Of a DNA stretch of 50,916 bases, positions 8,655 through 17,376 are shown one piece after another. The translations under genes and the position numbers were made by a program. Below the pieces are notes generated by a model. That model was given only the letters and a program-made list of their open reading frames with translations, was not told the DNA's origin and ran no database searches. The DNA is taken from the NCBI RefSeq assembly GCF_018861315.1, contig NZ_JAHLDL010000035.1:1-50916 (forward strand), written 5' to 3'. The first letter of the stretch is position 1; every line of letters starts with the position of its first letter. The DNA comes from Clostridium bowmanii (GTDB lineage: Bacteria; Bacillota; Clostridia; Clostridiales; Clostridiaceae).

Positions 8655-9587
8655 ATGTATATGTTAAAAGGAAGACATTTAATTGACCCAATGGATTTTA
8701 CATTAATGGAGCTAGAGGAGATTTTTAATTATGCAGATGAAATAATTGAAAACCCTGCAAAGTTTTCTCATATTTGTGATGGAAAGATTTTGGCAACATT
8801 ATTTTATGAACCAAGCACAAGAACGAGATTAAGTTTTGAAGCGGCAATGTTAAGACTTGGAGGTCAGGTATTAGGTTTTTCTGAGGCAAAATCAAGTTCA
8901 GCAGCAAAAGGAGAAAGTGTAGCAGATACTATAAGAACCGTAGAGTGTTATGCAGATATAGCAGCAATGAGGCATCCAAAAGAAGGAGCTCCGAAAGTTG
9001 CATCTATGAATTCTAAAATGCCAGTAATAAATGCAGGTGATGGTGGACATCAACATCCAACTCAAACACTAACAGATCTTTTAACCATAAGAAATATTAA
9101 AGGAACCTTATCAAACTTAACTATAGGAATTTGTGGAGATTTAAAGTTTGGTAGAACAGTTCATTCATTAATTAAAGCCATGTCAAGATATGAAAACATA
9201 AAATTCATACTAATATCACCAAATGAGTTAACAATTCCAACGTACATTAAAACAGAAGTATTGGGGAAAAATAATATAGAGTTTTTGGAAGTTGAAAAAT
9301 TAGAAGGAGTTATTGGCGATTTAGATATTCTTTATATGACTAGAGTCCAAAAAGAAAGATTCTTTAATGAGGAAGATTATATAAGACTTAAAGACAGTTA
9401 TATATTAGATAAAGATAAAATGAAAAAGGCTAAAAAAGATATGATAGTTCTTCATCCACTGCCTAGAGTTAATGAAATAGCTGTAGAAATTGATACAGAT
9501 CCAAGGGCTTGTTATTTTAGGCAAGCAAAATACGGGATGTATGCAAGAATGGCACTTATTGCTAAACTTTTGGGGGTGGATAAATAA
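8655..9587 (+). CDS. pyrB: Aspartate carbamoyltransferase catalytic subunit
   Basis: 310 aa. Joins carbamoyl phosphate and aspartate to N-carbamoylaspartate, the first committed step of UMP synthesis. Visible motifs: carbamoyl-phosphate loop [13 protein letters not shown] (about 55), [19 protein letters not shown] (about 135) and HPLPRVNEI (about 270). Cytosolic; a pyrI gene follows, so the dodecameric c6r6 enzyme type is expected. ATG at 8655 lies only 3 nt after AAGGAG, while a second in-frame ATG at 8661 (MLKGRHLID) is 9 nt from it and fits better; the true start may be 8661. First gene of pyrBICFKDE; the stop overlaps the pyrI start by one base (TAATG). Confidence 0.97.
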   Translation: MYMLKGRHLIDPMDFTLMELEEIFNYADEIIENPAKFSHICDGKILATLFYEPSTRTRLSFEAAMLRLGGQVLGFSEAKSSSAAKGESVADTIRTVECYADIAAMRHPKEGAPKVASMNSKMPVINAGDGGHQHPTQTLTDLLTIRNIKGTLSNLTIGICGDLKFGRTVHSLIKAMSRYENIKFILISPNELTIPTYIKTEVLGKNNIEFLEVEKLEGVIGDLDILYMTRVQKERFFNEEDYIRLKDSYILDKDKMKKAKKDMIVLHPLPRVNEIAVEIDTDPRACYFRQAKYGMYARMALIAKLLGVDK

Positions 9588-10021
9588 TGGTTACAATAAA
9601 TAGTATAAAAAGAGGAATAGTAATAGATCATATTAAAGCTGGTGTTGGAATAAAGATATTTAAATACTTAGGACTTGATAATGCGGATTATACAGTGGCA
9701 CTTATTATGAATGCAACTAGCAAGAAACTTGGACGCAAAGATATAATTAAGATTGAAAATGAAATTGATATAGATTATACAGTGCTAGGTTTTATAGATC
9801 CTAATATAACAATAAATATAATATCTGGAGAAGAAATTGAAAACAAAGTTAAATTGCGGTTACCAGATAAAATCGAGCATGTTATAAAATGTGACAATCC
9901 AAGATGCATAACATCTGTAGAACAAGAAATCTTGCAAAGTTTCTACTTAGCCGATAGAGAAAAGGGCGAGTATAGATGTATATATTGTGATGAGATTAAT
10001 AACCCTACTAGTAAATTATAA
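9587..10021 (+). CDS. pyrI: Aspartate carbamoyltransferase regulatory subunit
   Basis: 144 aa, close to the family's usual 150. The N-terminal allosteric domain starts with the nucleotide-binding [12 protein letters not shown]; the C-terminal zinc domain has Cys102, Cys107, Cys131 and Cys134 (C-x4-C ... C-x2-C), the same spacing as in the E. coli protein. It should bind CTP/ATP and tune PyrB. It is translationally coupled to pyrB by a one-base overlap. Confidence 0.97.
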   Translation: MVTINSIKRGIVIDHIKAGVGIKIFKYLGLDNADYTVALIMNATSKKLGRKDIIKIENEIDIDYTVLGFIDPNITINIISGEEIENKVKLRLPDKIEHVIKCDNPRCITSVEQEILQSFYLADREKGEYRCIYCDEINNPTSKL

Positions 10022-10085
10022 AACATGTAGTTTTAAACTGAGATTTAATTCTACAAAAAAATTTAAACACATTAGAATAAATATA

Positions 10086-10111
10086 TGGTCAATATACTAG
10101 TATATTGACCA
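10086..10111. repeat. 26-nt perfect palindrome between pyrI and pyrC
   Basis: Every base from 10086 to 10111 is self-complementary about the centre at CTAG (10097-10100); arms begin TGGTCAATATA. There is no T-run after it, so it is not a plain terminator. It lies 57 nt before the pyrC start in a 146-bp gap, the largest inside the operon. It could be a protein operator or an RNA processing/stability hairpin. Confidence 0.85.
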
Positions 10112-10167
10112 GGACAAGGATTTGCAGCTCCGCAGGGATGATTTAATGTGAGGGGAGGGTATATAAC

Positions 10168-11364
10168 ATGGAAATATTAATTAAAAATGCAAGAGTAGTT
10201 GATTCATCACAGGATTTTATAGGTGATGTTTATATAAATAGTGGAATAATATATGAAATAGGAAAAAAACTAGAAAAAGACTGTGAGGTAATAGACGGAG
10301 AAGGATATATTTTAGCCCCTTCTTTTATTGATCTTCACAGTCATTTTAGAGAACCGGGATATACTTATAAAGAGGATATATTATCTGGAAGTAAGGCTGC
10401 CTCTCGTGGTGGATATACTGCGGTAAATCTTATGGCAAATACAAAACCAGTCTGTAGCAGAATGGAAACTATAAATAAGGTATTAAAAAAAGCTAGAGAA
10501 ATAAATCTAGTAGACATTCATCAATGTGCATCTATTACAGAGAATCTATGGGGAGAATCTATAGATCATCTATATGAGTTAACTAATGAAGTGAAGTTTA
10601 TATCAGATGATGGCAAAGGGGTTGCCAGTAGTAGAGTAATGCTGGATGCTATGGTAGTGGCTAGAGAAAAGAATTTAACAATAATATCCCATGCTGAGAA
10701 TGAGCAATTGGTAGATCTTGATACTAGACTTGCTGAAAATATGATGACATGGAGAGATATAGCCCTTTCAAAATTCACAGGTTGTAAACTTCACTTAGCG
10801 CATGTTAGCACAAAAGAAGCTATGCAAGATATTATAGAGGGAAAGAAGCAGGGGGTACGAGTAACCTGCGAGGTTACGCCACATCATTTAGCATTAACCG
10901 AGGAAACAGTGTATAGAGTAAATCCGCCTATAAGGAGTCCTGAAGATGTGGCTTTTTTAATCGAAGCTATAAAAGATGGTTTTGTGGATACTATATCTAC
11001 TGATCATGCACCACACAGTATTGAGGATAAAATAAATGGAGCACCTGGTATATCTGGCCTTGAAACTGCGTTTCCTGTTTGCTTTACTAAATTGGTAGGA
11101 GAAGGGCATATAACTCTAAATAAACTATCTGAATTGATGTCAAAAAACCCAGCCAAAATAATGGGGCTGAATAAGGGTGAAATTAAAATAGGATATGAGG
11201 GAGATTTGGTTATTTTAGATACTAAAACTAAGTACAATATTGACACCTCTGAATTTTTATCTAAAGGAGGGAATACTCCCTTTGAGGGGAAAACTGTAAC
11301 AGGTAAAGTAATTTGCACCATTAAGGCGGGGAATGTAGTTTATAAGGATAAGATCTTCAGATAA
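10168..11364 (+). CDS. pyrC: Dihydroorotase (type I)
   Basis: 398 aa. Cyclises carbamoylaspartate to dihydroorotate in the cytosol. Motifs of the amidohydrolase fold: metal-binding DLHSHFREPG (about 56-65), NTKP substrate motif (about 91), HAEN (about 175), TCEVTPHHL (about 230) and the catalytic Asp in ISTDHAPH (about 300). Start ATG follows GGGGAGGG by 8 nt. The stop codon lies in the first copy of a 19-bp tandem duplication. Confidence 0.97.
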   Translation: MEILIKNARVVDSSQDFIGDVYINSGIIYEIGKKLEKDCEVIDGEGYILAPSFIDLHSHFREPGYTYKEDILSGSKAASRGGYTAVNLMANTKPVCSRMETINKVLKKAREINLVDIHQCASITENLWGESIDHLYELTNEVKFISDDGKGVASSRVMLDAMVVAREKNLTIISHAENEQLVDLDTRLAENMMTWRDIALSKFTGCKLHLAHVSTKEAMQDIIEGKKQGVRVTCEVTPHHLALTEETVYRVNPPIRSPEDVAFLIEAIKDGFVDTISTDHAPHSIEDKINGAPGISGLETAFPVCFTKLVGEGHITLNKLSELMSKNPAKIMGLNKGEIKIGYEGDLVILDTKTKYNIDTSEFLSKGGNTPFEGKTVTGKVICTIKAGNVVYKDKIFR

Positions 11365-11399
11365 ATATTTTATTCACAAATAAATATTTTATTCACAAA
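11362..11399. repeat. 19-bp exact tandem duplication at the pyrC stop
   Basis: Two identical copies, 11362-11380 and 11381-11399, begin taaatattttattcac. The first three bases of copy one are the pyrC stop codon, so the duplication leaves the protein unchanged. Confidence 0.9.
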
Positions 11400-11423
11400 T
11401 AAAATAGCAAAGGTGGAGTTAAG

Positions 11424-12287
11424 TTGATTATAGATAAATTATTTAAAAGTGTAGAAAACAATGGACATGTATGCATAGGACTAGATACAGCAATGGAATA
11501 CTTACCGGCGAATTTTAGAAATAAATATGAATATGAGGATTATGCCTTATATAGATTTAATCAGCAAATAATTGATGCTACTTTTGATGTAGCAGCTTGT
11601 TATAAGGTGCAAATAGCATATTATGAAGCTCTTGGACTAAAAGGTTTAAAAGTATACAAAGATACATTGAAGTATATAAGAAGTAAAGGCGGCATAGTAA
11701 TTGCAGATATCAAAAGAGGAGATATTGCAAAAACTGCGGGAATGTATGCTAAAGCTCATTTTGAAGGGGATTTTGAAAGTGATTTAATAACTGTAAATCC
11801 ATATATGGGAATGGATAGTATACAGCCGTATCTTCCTTATTTAAAAAACAAGGAAAAAGGATTGTTTTCACTAGTAAGAACCTCAAATAAAGGTGCAGAA
11901 GATATAGAGTATATAGAAAACAAAGAAAATAAAAAGGTTTATGATGTTGTAGGGGAAAAGCTATTGAAGATCGGAAGCGAATTTATGGGAGAATGCGGAT
12001 ATAGCTCGCTGGGTGGAGTTGTTGGGTGCACTCATATAGATGAAGGATTAAAGATGAGAAAAAACTTAGAAAAAATGTTTTTCTTAATACCAGGTTATGG
12101 AGCTCAAGGTGGTGCAGCTGAGGATGTGGCCATATATTTAAAAAATGGAAATGGTGGCGTAGTAAATGCCTCTAGAAGTATTTTGCTTGCATATAAGAAG
12201 GTAGAAAATGGAGAAAGCCATTTCGAAGAATGCGCTAGGCAGGAAGCAATAAAGATGAGAGATGCCATAAGAAAAGCTGCAAAATAA
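11424..12287 (+). CDS. pyrF: Orotidine 5'-phosphate decarboxylase (long form)
   Basis: 287 aa, the longer PyrF type (related to the decarboxylase half of eukaryotic UMP synthase lineages) instead of the about 235-aa Bacillus type. Converts OMP to UMP. Catalytic motif ADIKRGDI with Asp95, Lys97 and Asp100; phosphate-binding PGYGAQGG near 225. Start TTG chosen because GGTGGAG lies 5 nt upstream and no ATG is near. Confidence 0.96.
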   Translation: MIIDKLFKSVENNGHVCIGLDTAMEYLPANFRNKYEYEDYALYRFNQQIIDATFDVAACYKVQIAYYEALGLKGLKVYKDTLKYIRSKGGIVIADIKRGDIAKTAGMYAKAHFEGDFESDLITVNPYMGMDSIQPYLPYLKNKEKGLFSLVRTSNKGAEDIEYIENKENKKVYDVVGEKLLKIGSEFMGECGYSSLGGVVGCTHIDEGLKMRKNLEKMFFLIPGYGAQGGAAEDVAIYLKNGNGGVVNASRSILLAYKKVENGESHFEECARQEAIKMRDAIRKAAK

Positions 12288-12314
12288 GAAAAACTGCATT
12301 ATATGAAAAACTAT

Positions 12315-12352
12315 ATTATAAGAATTAAATCTATAAATTTAATTCTTATAAT
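12315..12352. repeat. 16-bp hairpin after pyrF
   Basis: Perfect inverted repeat 12315-12330 with 12337-12352 and a 6-nt loop, very AT-rich. The downstream bases are GAGGGC, not T-rich, so termination is unlikely; an mRNA processing or stability role in the operon is possible. Confidence 0.75.
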
Positions 12353-12406
12353 GAGGGCATAAATAAGATGGTCCATGATTTTTATTAAGATACTGGAGGA
12401 GTTTAA

Positions 12407-13141
12407 GTGATATGCACCGTAGAGAAAATTTATGAGAATTTTGAAATAAGTGAGGGTATATACAAGATTTCTATAAAAGGTAAGTTTAACGTAAAGCCAG
12501 GACAATTTTTTATGTTAAAGGTAGGAGACTTGGAACCACTATTACCAAGACCTATAAGTGTGTATGATGTGGAGGATACGAAAATAAGCTTTTTATATGG
12601 AGTAGTAGGCAGAGGTACAGCACTTCTTAGTAAACTAAAGGAAGATGAGGAAGTTCAGATAATGGGACCTCTGGGAAATGGTTTCGATGTAGAGAAGTTA
12701 AAAGGTAAGATTGCTGTAGTATCTGGAGGAATTGGCATAGCACCACTTATTTATCTTATTAAAAGCCTTACAAACTGTGAAATAGATTTGTATTCGGGGT
12801 TTAGGAATGTGGACTATTCTGTGGACTGCGTAGAAAAGTATGTAGATAAACTTTATTTATCCACAGAAAGTGGGTTGAAAGGCCATAAGGGGTATATTAC
12901 AGATATAATAAATCCCAAAAATTACGATACAGTTATATGTTGTGGACCGGAAATTATGATGAAAGTGGTTGTAAGTTTATGCAATGATGCTAAAGTACCT
13001 GTATATGTGTCCATGGAAACTCATATGGCCTGTGGAATAGGCGCATGTCTTGTATGTACTTGTAAAACTGTGGATGGAAACAAAAGAACCTGCAAGGATG
13101 GTCCAGTTTTTCTTGGAAAGGATTTGATTTTTAATGACTAA
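12407..13141 (+). CDS. pyrK: Dihydroorotate dehydrogenase B, electron transfer subunit
   Basis: 244 aa. FAD/NAD-binding ferredoxin reductase fold: RPISVYDVE for FAD (about 47), GGIGIAPLI for NAD (about 105), and a C-terminal 2Fe-2S site with Cys209, Cys214, Cys217 and Cys229 (C-x4-C-x2-C-x11-C). It passes electrons from PyrD to NAD+, suiting an anaerobe. Start GTG at 12407 has GGAGGAG about 7 nt upstream. Its last 8 bp overlap pyrD. Confidence 0.96.
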   Translation: MICTVEKIYENFEISEGIYKISIKGKFNVKPGQFFMLKVGDLEPLLPRPISVYDVEDTKISFLYGVVGRGTALLSKLKEDEEVQIMGPLGNGFDVEKLKGKIAVVSGGIGIAPLIYLIKSLTNCEIDLYSGFRNVDYSVDCVEKYVDKLYLSTESGLKGHKGYITDIINPKNYDTVICCGPEIMMKVVVSLCNDAKVPVYVSMETHMACGIGACLVCTCKTVDGNKRTCKDGPVFLGKDLIFND

Positions 13142-14030
13142 GGTAGAATTGTGTGGCGTGAATTTAAAAAACCCTGTTATAGCAGCATCTGGAACTTTTG
13201 GATTTGGTGAGGAATATAATCAATACTTTGATATCCAAAGATTGGGTGGAATATGTTCTAAAGGACTTACAATTAATGAGAAACAAGGCAATGATGGCAT
13301 ACGTGTTTTTGAAACGCGTGGTGGAATGCTAAATAGTGTGGGACTTCAAAATCCAGGCATTGAAAAATTTATAAATAAAGAGCTTCCCAGAATGCGAGAA
13401 TATAACACAGCTATAATAGCAAATGTTGGTGGTGGAAATATAGAAGAATATATGGCTGCCATAGAGAGATTAAATAATGAAGCAATAGATATAATTGAAT
13501 TAAACATATCTTGCCCTAATGTAAAATGTGGGGGTATGGCGTTTGGAATTAAGTCAAAGGTAGCCTATGAAACCGTCCGAGCAGTGAAAAGTATTTGTAG
13601 CAAACCACTTATGGTAAAGCTATCACCAAATGCAGAGGATATTGTAGATATGGCGTGCAGTTGCTGCGAGGCTGGAGCAGATGCAATATCTCTAGTAAAT
13701 ACTTTTAAAGGCATGGCAGTTGACATACATAAAAGAAAACCGATTTTTAATAATATATATGCGGGGCTATCAGGACCAGCCATAAAACCAATGGCACTCC
13801 GAATGGTACATGAGGTGTGCAAAGCTGTAAATGTACCTGTTGTAGGTATGGGCGGTATATGCTCTTATGAAGATGCTATAGAATTCATAATGGTGGGAGC
13901 AACGGCCGTTCAAATTGGCACTGCGAATTTCATAAAACCAGATATTTGCACGGATATAATAGAAGGAATAGAAGCTTATATGTTACGCGAAGGTATTAAA
14001 AATTTAAGCGAGATTAGAGGAATTATCTAA
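13134..14030 (+). CDS. pyrD: Dihydroorotate dehydrogenase B, catalytic subunit
   Basis: 298 aa, class 1B. Oxidises dihydroorotate to orotate with FMN and works as a heterotetramer with PyrK. Seen: NISCPNVK with Cys127 as the expected catalytic base, [12 protein letters not shown], and the FMN phosphate site VGMGGI plus [10 protein letters not shown]. The 8-bp overlap with pyrK suggests coupled, equimolar translation. Confidence 0.97.
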   Translation: MTKVELCGVNLKNPVIAASGTFGFGEEYNQYFDIQRLGGICSKGLTINEKQGNDGIRVFETRGGMLNSVGLQNPGIEKFINKELPRMREYNTAIIANVGGGNIEEYMAAIERLNNEAIDIIELNISCPNVKCGGMAFGIKSKVAYETVRAVKSICSKPLMVKLSPNAEDIVDMACSCCEAGADAISLVNTFKGMAVDIHKRKPIFNNIYAGLSGPAIKPMALRMVHEVCKAVNVPVVGMGGICSYEDAIEFIMVGATAVQIGTANFIKPDICTDIIEGIEAYMLREGIKNLSEIRGII

Positions 14031-14142
14031 AATAGTTCAAAGCACAGAGATTAGAATTCAAAGTCTATACTTTGAATGTTGAATGTTTAAAGGGTTATGT
14101 TAAATTTTTAAGATGAGTTACTAAAAAACAGGAGGCGATTTT

Positions 14143-14709
14143 ATGAATATTAATGTTTTAGATATACTAAAGGAATCAGGTGCACTATTAGAGGGACATT
14201 TTCTATTATCCTCAGGAAGACACAGTAATAGGTATTGTCAATGTGCAAAATTGCTACAGTATCCAGACAAGGCTGAAAAAGTGTTAAGTGTAGCAGTGGA
14301 GAAAATTAAAGATATAGATTTTGATGTGGTAGTAGGACCTGCTATGGGTGGTATAATAGTAGCTTATGAGGTAGGTAGACAAACAGGAAAGCCAGCCATC
14401 TTTACTGAAAGAGTAAACGGCACCTTCGAACTTAGGCGTGGATTTGAAATTTTGAGTGGACAGAAGGTTTTAGTTACAGAGGATGTAGTAACTACTGGTA
14501 AATCCTCTCTAGAAACAATAAAGGTTTTAAAGGAACTTGGAGCAGAAGTAGTTGGAATATGCTGCATTGTTGATAGGGGGAGTAGCACAATTGATTATCC
14601 AATTTATAGCTGCATAAAACTAGATATTGAAAGCTATGATCCATCAGAGTGTCCACTTTGCAAAGAGGGAACACCATATATAAAACCTGGTAGTAGAAAT
14701 ATAAAATAA
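14143..14709 (+). CDS. pyrE: Orotate phosphoribosyltransferase
   Basis: 188 aa. Adds PRPP to orotate to make OMP. Has the PRPP-binding motif [14 protein letters not shown] (about 108-121), [13 protein letters not shown] (about 67) and [16 protein letters not shown]-terminal C-P-L-C pair near 171-174 is unusual and might bind metal, but this is unproven. Start follows AGGAGG by 7 nt. It is the last gene of the operon; no carbamoyl-phosphate synthase or pyrR gene is present here. Confidence 0.96.
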   Translation: MNINVLDILKESGALLEGHFLLSSGRHSNRYCQCAKLLQYPDKAEKVLSVAVEKIKDIDFDVVVGPAMGGIIVAYEVGRQTGKPAIFTERVNGTFELRRGFEILSGQKVLVTEDVVTTGKSSLETIKVLKELGAEVVGICCIVDRGSSTIDYPIYSCIKLDIESYDPSECPLCKEGTPYIKPGSRNIK

Positions 14710-14730
14710 AGAGAAAATCCACTTTCTCTT
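14709..14730 (+). terminator. Possible weak terminator of the pyr operon
   Basis: An 8-bp stem AAGAGAAA/TTTCTCTT with a 6-nt loop sits directly at the pyrE stop. There is no real T-run, so this is tentative. Confidence 0.4.
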
Positions 14731-14733
14731 ACA

Positions 14734-14941
14734 GCATGCTATAACTAAAAGTATATATTGCTAGAATGCGCTCACTTCGCCAAGTAATTCAAAAATTTAT
14801 TTTATTTGCAGTTGCTAAAAAATATAAACTCGCTTTGCTCAAACATATATTTTTCTTCACGCACCTGCAAATAAAATAAATTATGAATTACTAAGGCTTG
14901 TTCTAACGCATTCCACGCAATATATACTTTTGTTAGAATGC
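14734..14941. repeat. About 208-bp imperfect palindromic element
   Basis: Outer arms 14734-14761 and 14917-14941 share AAAAGTATATATTGC and its exact complement. Middle arms around 14782-14811 and 14866-14892 pair CAAGTAATTC/GAATTACT and TTTATTTTATTTGCAG/CTGCAAATAAAATAAA. The centre (14815-14855) is again partly self-complementary. No reading frame is inside. It fills most of the 337-bp gap after pyrE. The outer-arm core recurs at 17377-17441, so it looks like a MITE-like or stem-loop repeat family. Confidence 0.75.
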
Positions 14942-15046
14942 TCTAAAAAAAGGATATTGTAAATCAAATCATGAAAGCTATTTATAATTTTTTTTAAAAC
15001 TTTTACTTAACAATAAAAGAAAGATACGAAGTAACTCAACAAATGC

Positions 15047-15397
15047 TCACACACCATAGTGTATGACATATTTGTTTTCAGATATCGCCTTTCTTAGCAA
15101 TATCATTAAATCAACCAAGTCTACTGATGATTTTGATTTTGTATCTTTTGAAACTATATTATAAAAAGCTTCTAATGATTCTGGAGGAATAAGAGTAACG
15201 CCCCACCTTGCAAGTGCAAAATCTGGTCTACTGTAGCAATGAAAGTAAGTTTTAATTAAAGTCAATTCATTCCACCAGTCGTTTAATATTTCATCATCAA
15301 TAGAAACACAATTATATTTTTGAGGTTCATAATCAGAGGAATAATCTTTATTTCTTTCAAATTTATCTATAATACCGAATTCAGCAACACAAGGCAT
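15047..15397 (-). CDS. Hypothetical protein, 116 aa
   Basis: Soluble, acidic, no signal or membrane segment. Trp/Tyr/Phe-rich middle (DDEILNDWWNELTLIKTYF, FALARWGVTLIPPES) and a helical C-terminus. The phrase RWGVTLIPPESL recalls small Firmicute proteins that sense or bind ligands, but I cannot name a family. Start ATG is preceded by GGAAGG 10 nt away. It stands alone between the inverted-repeat element and an AT-rich gap, pointing the other way from its neighbours. Confidence 0.65.
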   Translation of the reverse strand: MPCVAEFGIIDKFERNKDYSSDYEPQKYNCVSIDDEILNDWWNELTLIKTYFHCYSRPDFALARWGVTLIPPESLEAFYNIVSKDTKSKSSVDLVDLMILLRKAISENKYVIHYGV

Positions 15398-15532
15398 ATT
15401 ATCCCAACCTTCCTTATATAAAATAGTCCTTTACTTCGTGAATTTTAACGACTACGACGAAACAACCTATGAGTAGATTATACTATTAATAATGATATTA
15501 AATATATCAATAATTTTCATTGCTTTTTTAAT

Positions 15533-15634
15533 AAAGTTCGTGTTTTATCAGCTTAAAGTTCGTTTATTTTATAATGAGGTCAGAGAAGTTAGTCATATAG
15601 CCAGAGTTCATCTTTAGCATATTTAACGAACTTT
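15533..15634. repeat. AAAGTTCGT repeats, two direct and one inverted
   Basis: AAAGTTCGT at 15533-15541 and 15555-15563, with the complement AACGAACTTT at 15625-15634. A TATAAT lies at 15569-15574. They fall in the 383-bp gap 15398-15780, which otherwise holds only AT-rich DNA and the promoter region listed next. Confidence 0.55.
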
Positions 15635-15668
15635 AACAAAACAAAGATTAGCTTGAATACCTATTAAT

Positions 15669-15749
15669 TTAAGTCAATAAATATAAATGTAAAGTTAAAT
15701 TGACTTAATGTAAAGTATTATTGACAAAGTAGAAAGCATAATATATTAT
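15669..15749 (+). promoter_or_regulatory. Promoter with operator-like repeats for the membrane protein/HTH pair
   Basis: TTGACA (15721-15726), 17-bp spacer, TATTAT (15744-15749). A 17-nt sequence TGTAAAGTnnnATTGAC occurs at 15688-15704 and 15709-15725, exactly 21 bp apart, the second copy running into the -35 box. In addition TTAAGTCAAT (15669-15678) is inverted at 15699-15708. Two-turn spacing suggests binding of a dimeric repressor, possibly the HTH protein encoded downstream. Confidence 0.65.
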
Positions 15750-15780
15750 TAGAATAAAATAATAAAAGGGGTTTTATTAT

Positions 15781-16101
15781 ATGAAAAAAGAAGAAATATT
15801 AGAAAAAAGTAAATCTGAAAATTTGTGGAGTAATGAAAGAAGTAAAGATATGGCAATAAATTCAGAAAACTACGCAGCAAAAATAGGAATGTTTCTATTA
15901 TTAATAATTATTTTTTGGAAATGGGCTCATCATATACCATATAATGACTTAGCAAGTATTTTTTTTGTTCAGTTTGGAGTTTCTATTATTTATAAGTACA
16001 AGAATAAAACAGAAAGCAAGTTATATTTAGTTGCAGGCATTCTGATGTTATTTGGATCTAGTATATTTTTGTTGGATTTTTTTGTAAATGGGGTTAGATA
16101 A
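15781..16101 (+). CDS. Small membrane protein (DUF6442-like) paired with an HTH regulator
   Basis: 106 aa. Charged N-terminal 35 residues (KKEEILEKSKSENLW ... DMAINSENYAAKIG), then three hydrophobic segments at about 36-54, 57-72 and 81-98. It looks like the DUF6442-type inner membrane proteins that commonly sit beside a small Xre regulator; the name is from memory of the pattern. Start ATG follows AAGGGG. The following HTH gene begins 1 nt after its stop (or overlaps it by 14 nt). Confidence 0.8.
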   Translation: MKKEEILEKSKSENLWSNERSKDMAINSENYAAKIGMFLLLIIIFWKWAHHIPYNDLASIFFVQFGVSIIYKYKNKTESKLYLVAGILMLFGSSIFLLDFFVNGVR

Positions 16102-16102
16102 T

Positions 16103-16309
16103 GTGGAAAAGTTAATATTAAAAAACAGGTTAAAGGTTGCAAGAGCAGAAAAAGATCTAACTCAAGATAATTTATCTGAAATGGTTGGCGTTTCCCGACA
16201 AACAATATGTTCGATTGAGAAGGGTGTGTTTTGCCCTACTGCGAAGCTTGCTTTTATTCTCTGTATTGCACTAGACAAGAAGTTCGAGGATTTATTTTAC
16301 TTTGAGTAG
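16103..16309 (+). CDS. Small Xre-family transcriptional regulator
   Basis: About 68 aa, almost only a helix-turn-helix: LKNRLKVARAEKDLTQDNLSEMVGVSRQTICSIEKG, then the family ending LALDKKFEDLFYFE-like (ALDKKFEDLFYFE). I chose GTG at 16103 (start MEKLILKNR) because homologues begin this way; an ATG at 16088 would overlap the upstream gene by 14 nt. It is probably a repressor of its own operon through the repeats upstream of 15781. Confidence 0.85.
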   Translation: MEKLILKNRLKVARAEKDLTQDNLSEMVGVSRQTICSIEKGVFCPTAKLAFILCIALDKKFEDLFYFE

Positions 16310-16343
16310 GGCATATGTTATAAAAATATTATTAAAATAACAA

Positions 16344-16380
16344 GGGCATTCAATATAATATATAATTATCTTGAATGCTC
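16344..16380. terminator. Hairpin between convergent small genes
   Basis: GGGCATTCAA pairs with TTGAATGCTC, with an inner ATAAT/ATTAT stem. The T-run is weak on either strand, so termination is probable only from its place between convergent genes. Confidence 0.5.
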
Positions 16381-16516
16381 CTTAAAGTATGTTTATGCAG
16401 TTTACGAATATCGTTTATAAATAAAAGTAAATACTCTTATTTAAATTTTCTGTTAAAGGATCATAAACGACCGTTTTTGATACATCAATGTTTAAATATA
16501 TTACATATATGGATTT

Positions 16517-16807
16517 TTATACTCCGAAAATGAAAGTTCCTACATACAAAAATAACATTGGCCAAAATAATAATATAAAATTAATTACTATTAACCATAA
16601 CCCCAATTTTGTTTTGTGTTTAATTACTCCAACTATTGAAAATATTCCACTAATAATTGCAAATATAACTGGGCCAAAATACAATAAAAGCCCTTCTAAA
16701 CTTGTAGAATGAGTCGGTATTAGTTGAACAAACTCATTTACCAATACCAAAAAGGATACTATTAAAACACCTAATGAATATTTTGTAAATATACTTTCTT
16801 TTTTCAT
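16517..16807 (-). CDS. Small membrane protein, three predicted transmembrane segments
   Basis: 96 aa. Hydrophobic segments at about 10-28, 40-62 and 70-92 with a basic N-terminus (MKKESIFTKYS) and a basic middle loop (KHKTK). The start is supported by AAGGAGGT 6 nt upstream. No family is recognised; resembles small DUF-type integral membrane proteins next to stress or bacteriocin-immunity genes, but nothing here proves that. Confidence 0.75.
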   Translation of the reverse strand: MKKESIFTKYSLGVLIVSFLVLVNEFVQLIPTHSTSLEGLLLYFGPVIFAIISGIFSIVGVIKHKTKLGLWLIVINFILLFWPMLFLYVGTFIFGV

Positions 16808-16898
16808 AGACTACCTCCTTAAACTATAAATTAATTTTACTTTATTTTAGAATCGCGAAACAACTATTATAAATATAATACCATTATTTTACACAAAA

Positions 16899-17090
16899 TT
16901 ATCTACATTTATAAATATCTTCATAAATGTAGATATTATCTTTTACATTTGCCCATGCACTATTAACTCCACGAGAAAACTCATGATGGCTTAACCCCCA
17001 TGGTGGATTTCCCCAATTATAACTTTCCAAAATAAGTTCTTCTAATTTTAAAAAATCTTCATCTGTATAATACCTAAAAGTAATACTCAA
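16899..17090 (-). pseudogene. Truncated GNAT-like acetyltransferase, N-terminal fragment
   Basis: 63 codons starting MSITFRYYTDEDFLKLEELI, the opening of many GNAT N-acetyltransferases, then WGLSHHEFSRGVNSAWANVKD. It stops at the place where the acetyl-CoA-binding half should begin, and I do not see the missing part in the other frames. TTG start with a weak ribosome binding site. Most likely a decayed gene. Confidence 0.5.
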
Positions 17091-17328
17091 AATATATACC
17101 CCTTCCTCGCCTTTTCATAGACTATTTATTAGTGATTTCTTGATTATAACCTTCATTTCCTGTTTTTTTACTCCTACTTTAATATTTATTTTACAATGAT
17201 AAAGTGTACGTGTATATTCCTAGAATTTTTTATAAAAATATAAGACATACCCCTGCCATATTATTCTTAAAAGGAAATTGTACTCATTGATTATTCAATT
17301 GTCTACATATGCAAATAAAATAAATAGA

Positions 17329-17362
17329 AAAGACCTCCTATTTTTAAAATTAGGAGGTTTTT
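17329..17362. terminator. Terminator, bidirectional
   Basis: The stem ACCTCCTA/TAGGAGGT with extra A-T pairs has T-runs on both sides. On the minus strand it lies about 100 nt after the pflA stop and would end the pfl transcript. The rest of the gap 17091-17461 is AT-rich apart from the inverted repeat at 17377. Confidence 0.75.
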
Positions 17363-17376
17363 CTGTACCTTAACCT

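Noticed and set aside
16088-16102. ATG at 16088 as start of the Xre gene
   Set aside because: No ribosome binding site and overlap with the upstream gene; GTG at 16103 gives the usual N-terminus of this small family.
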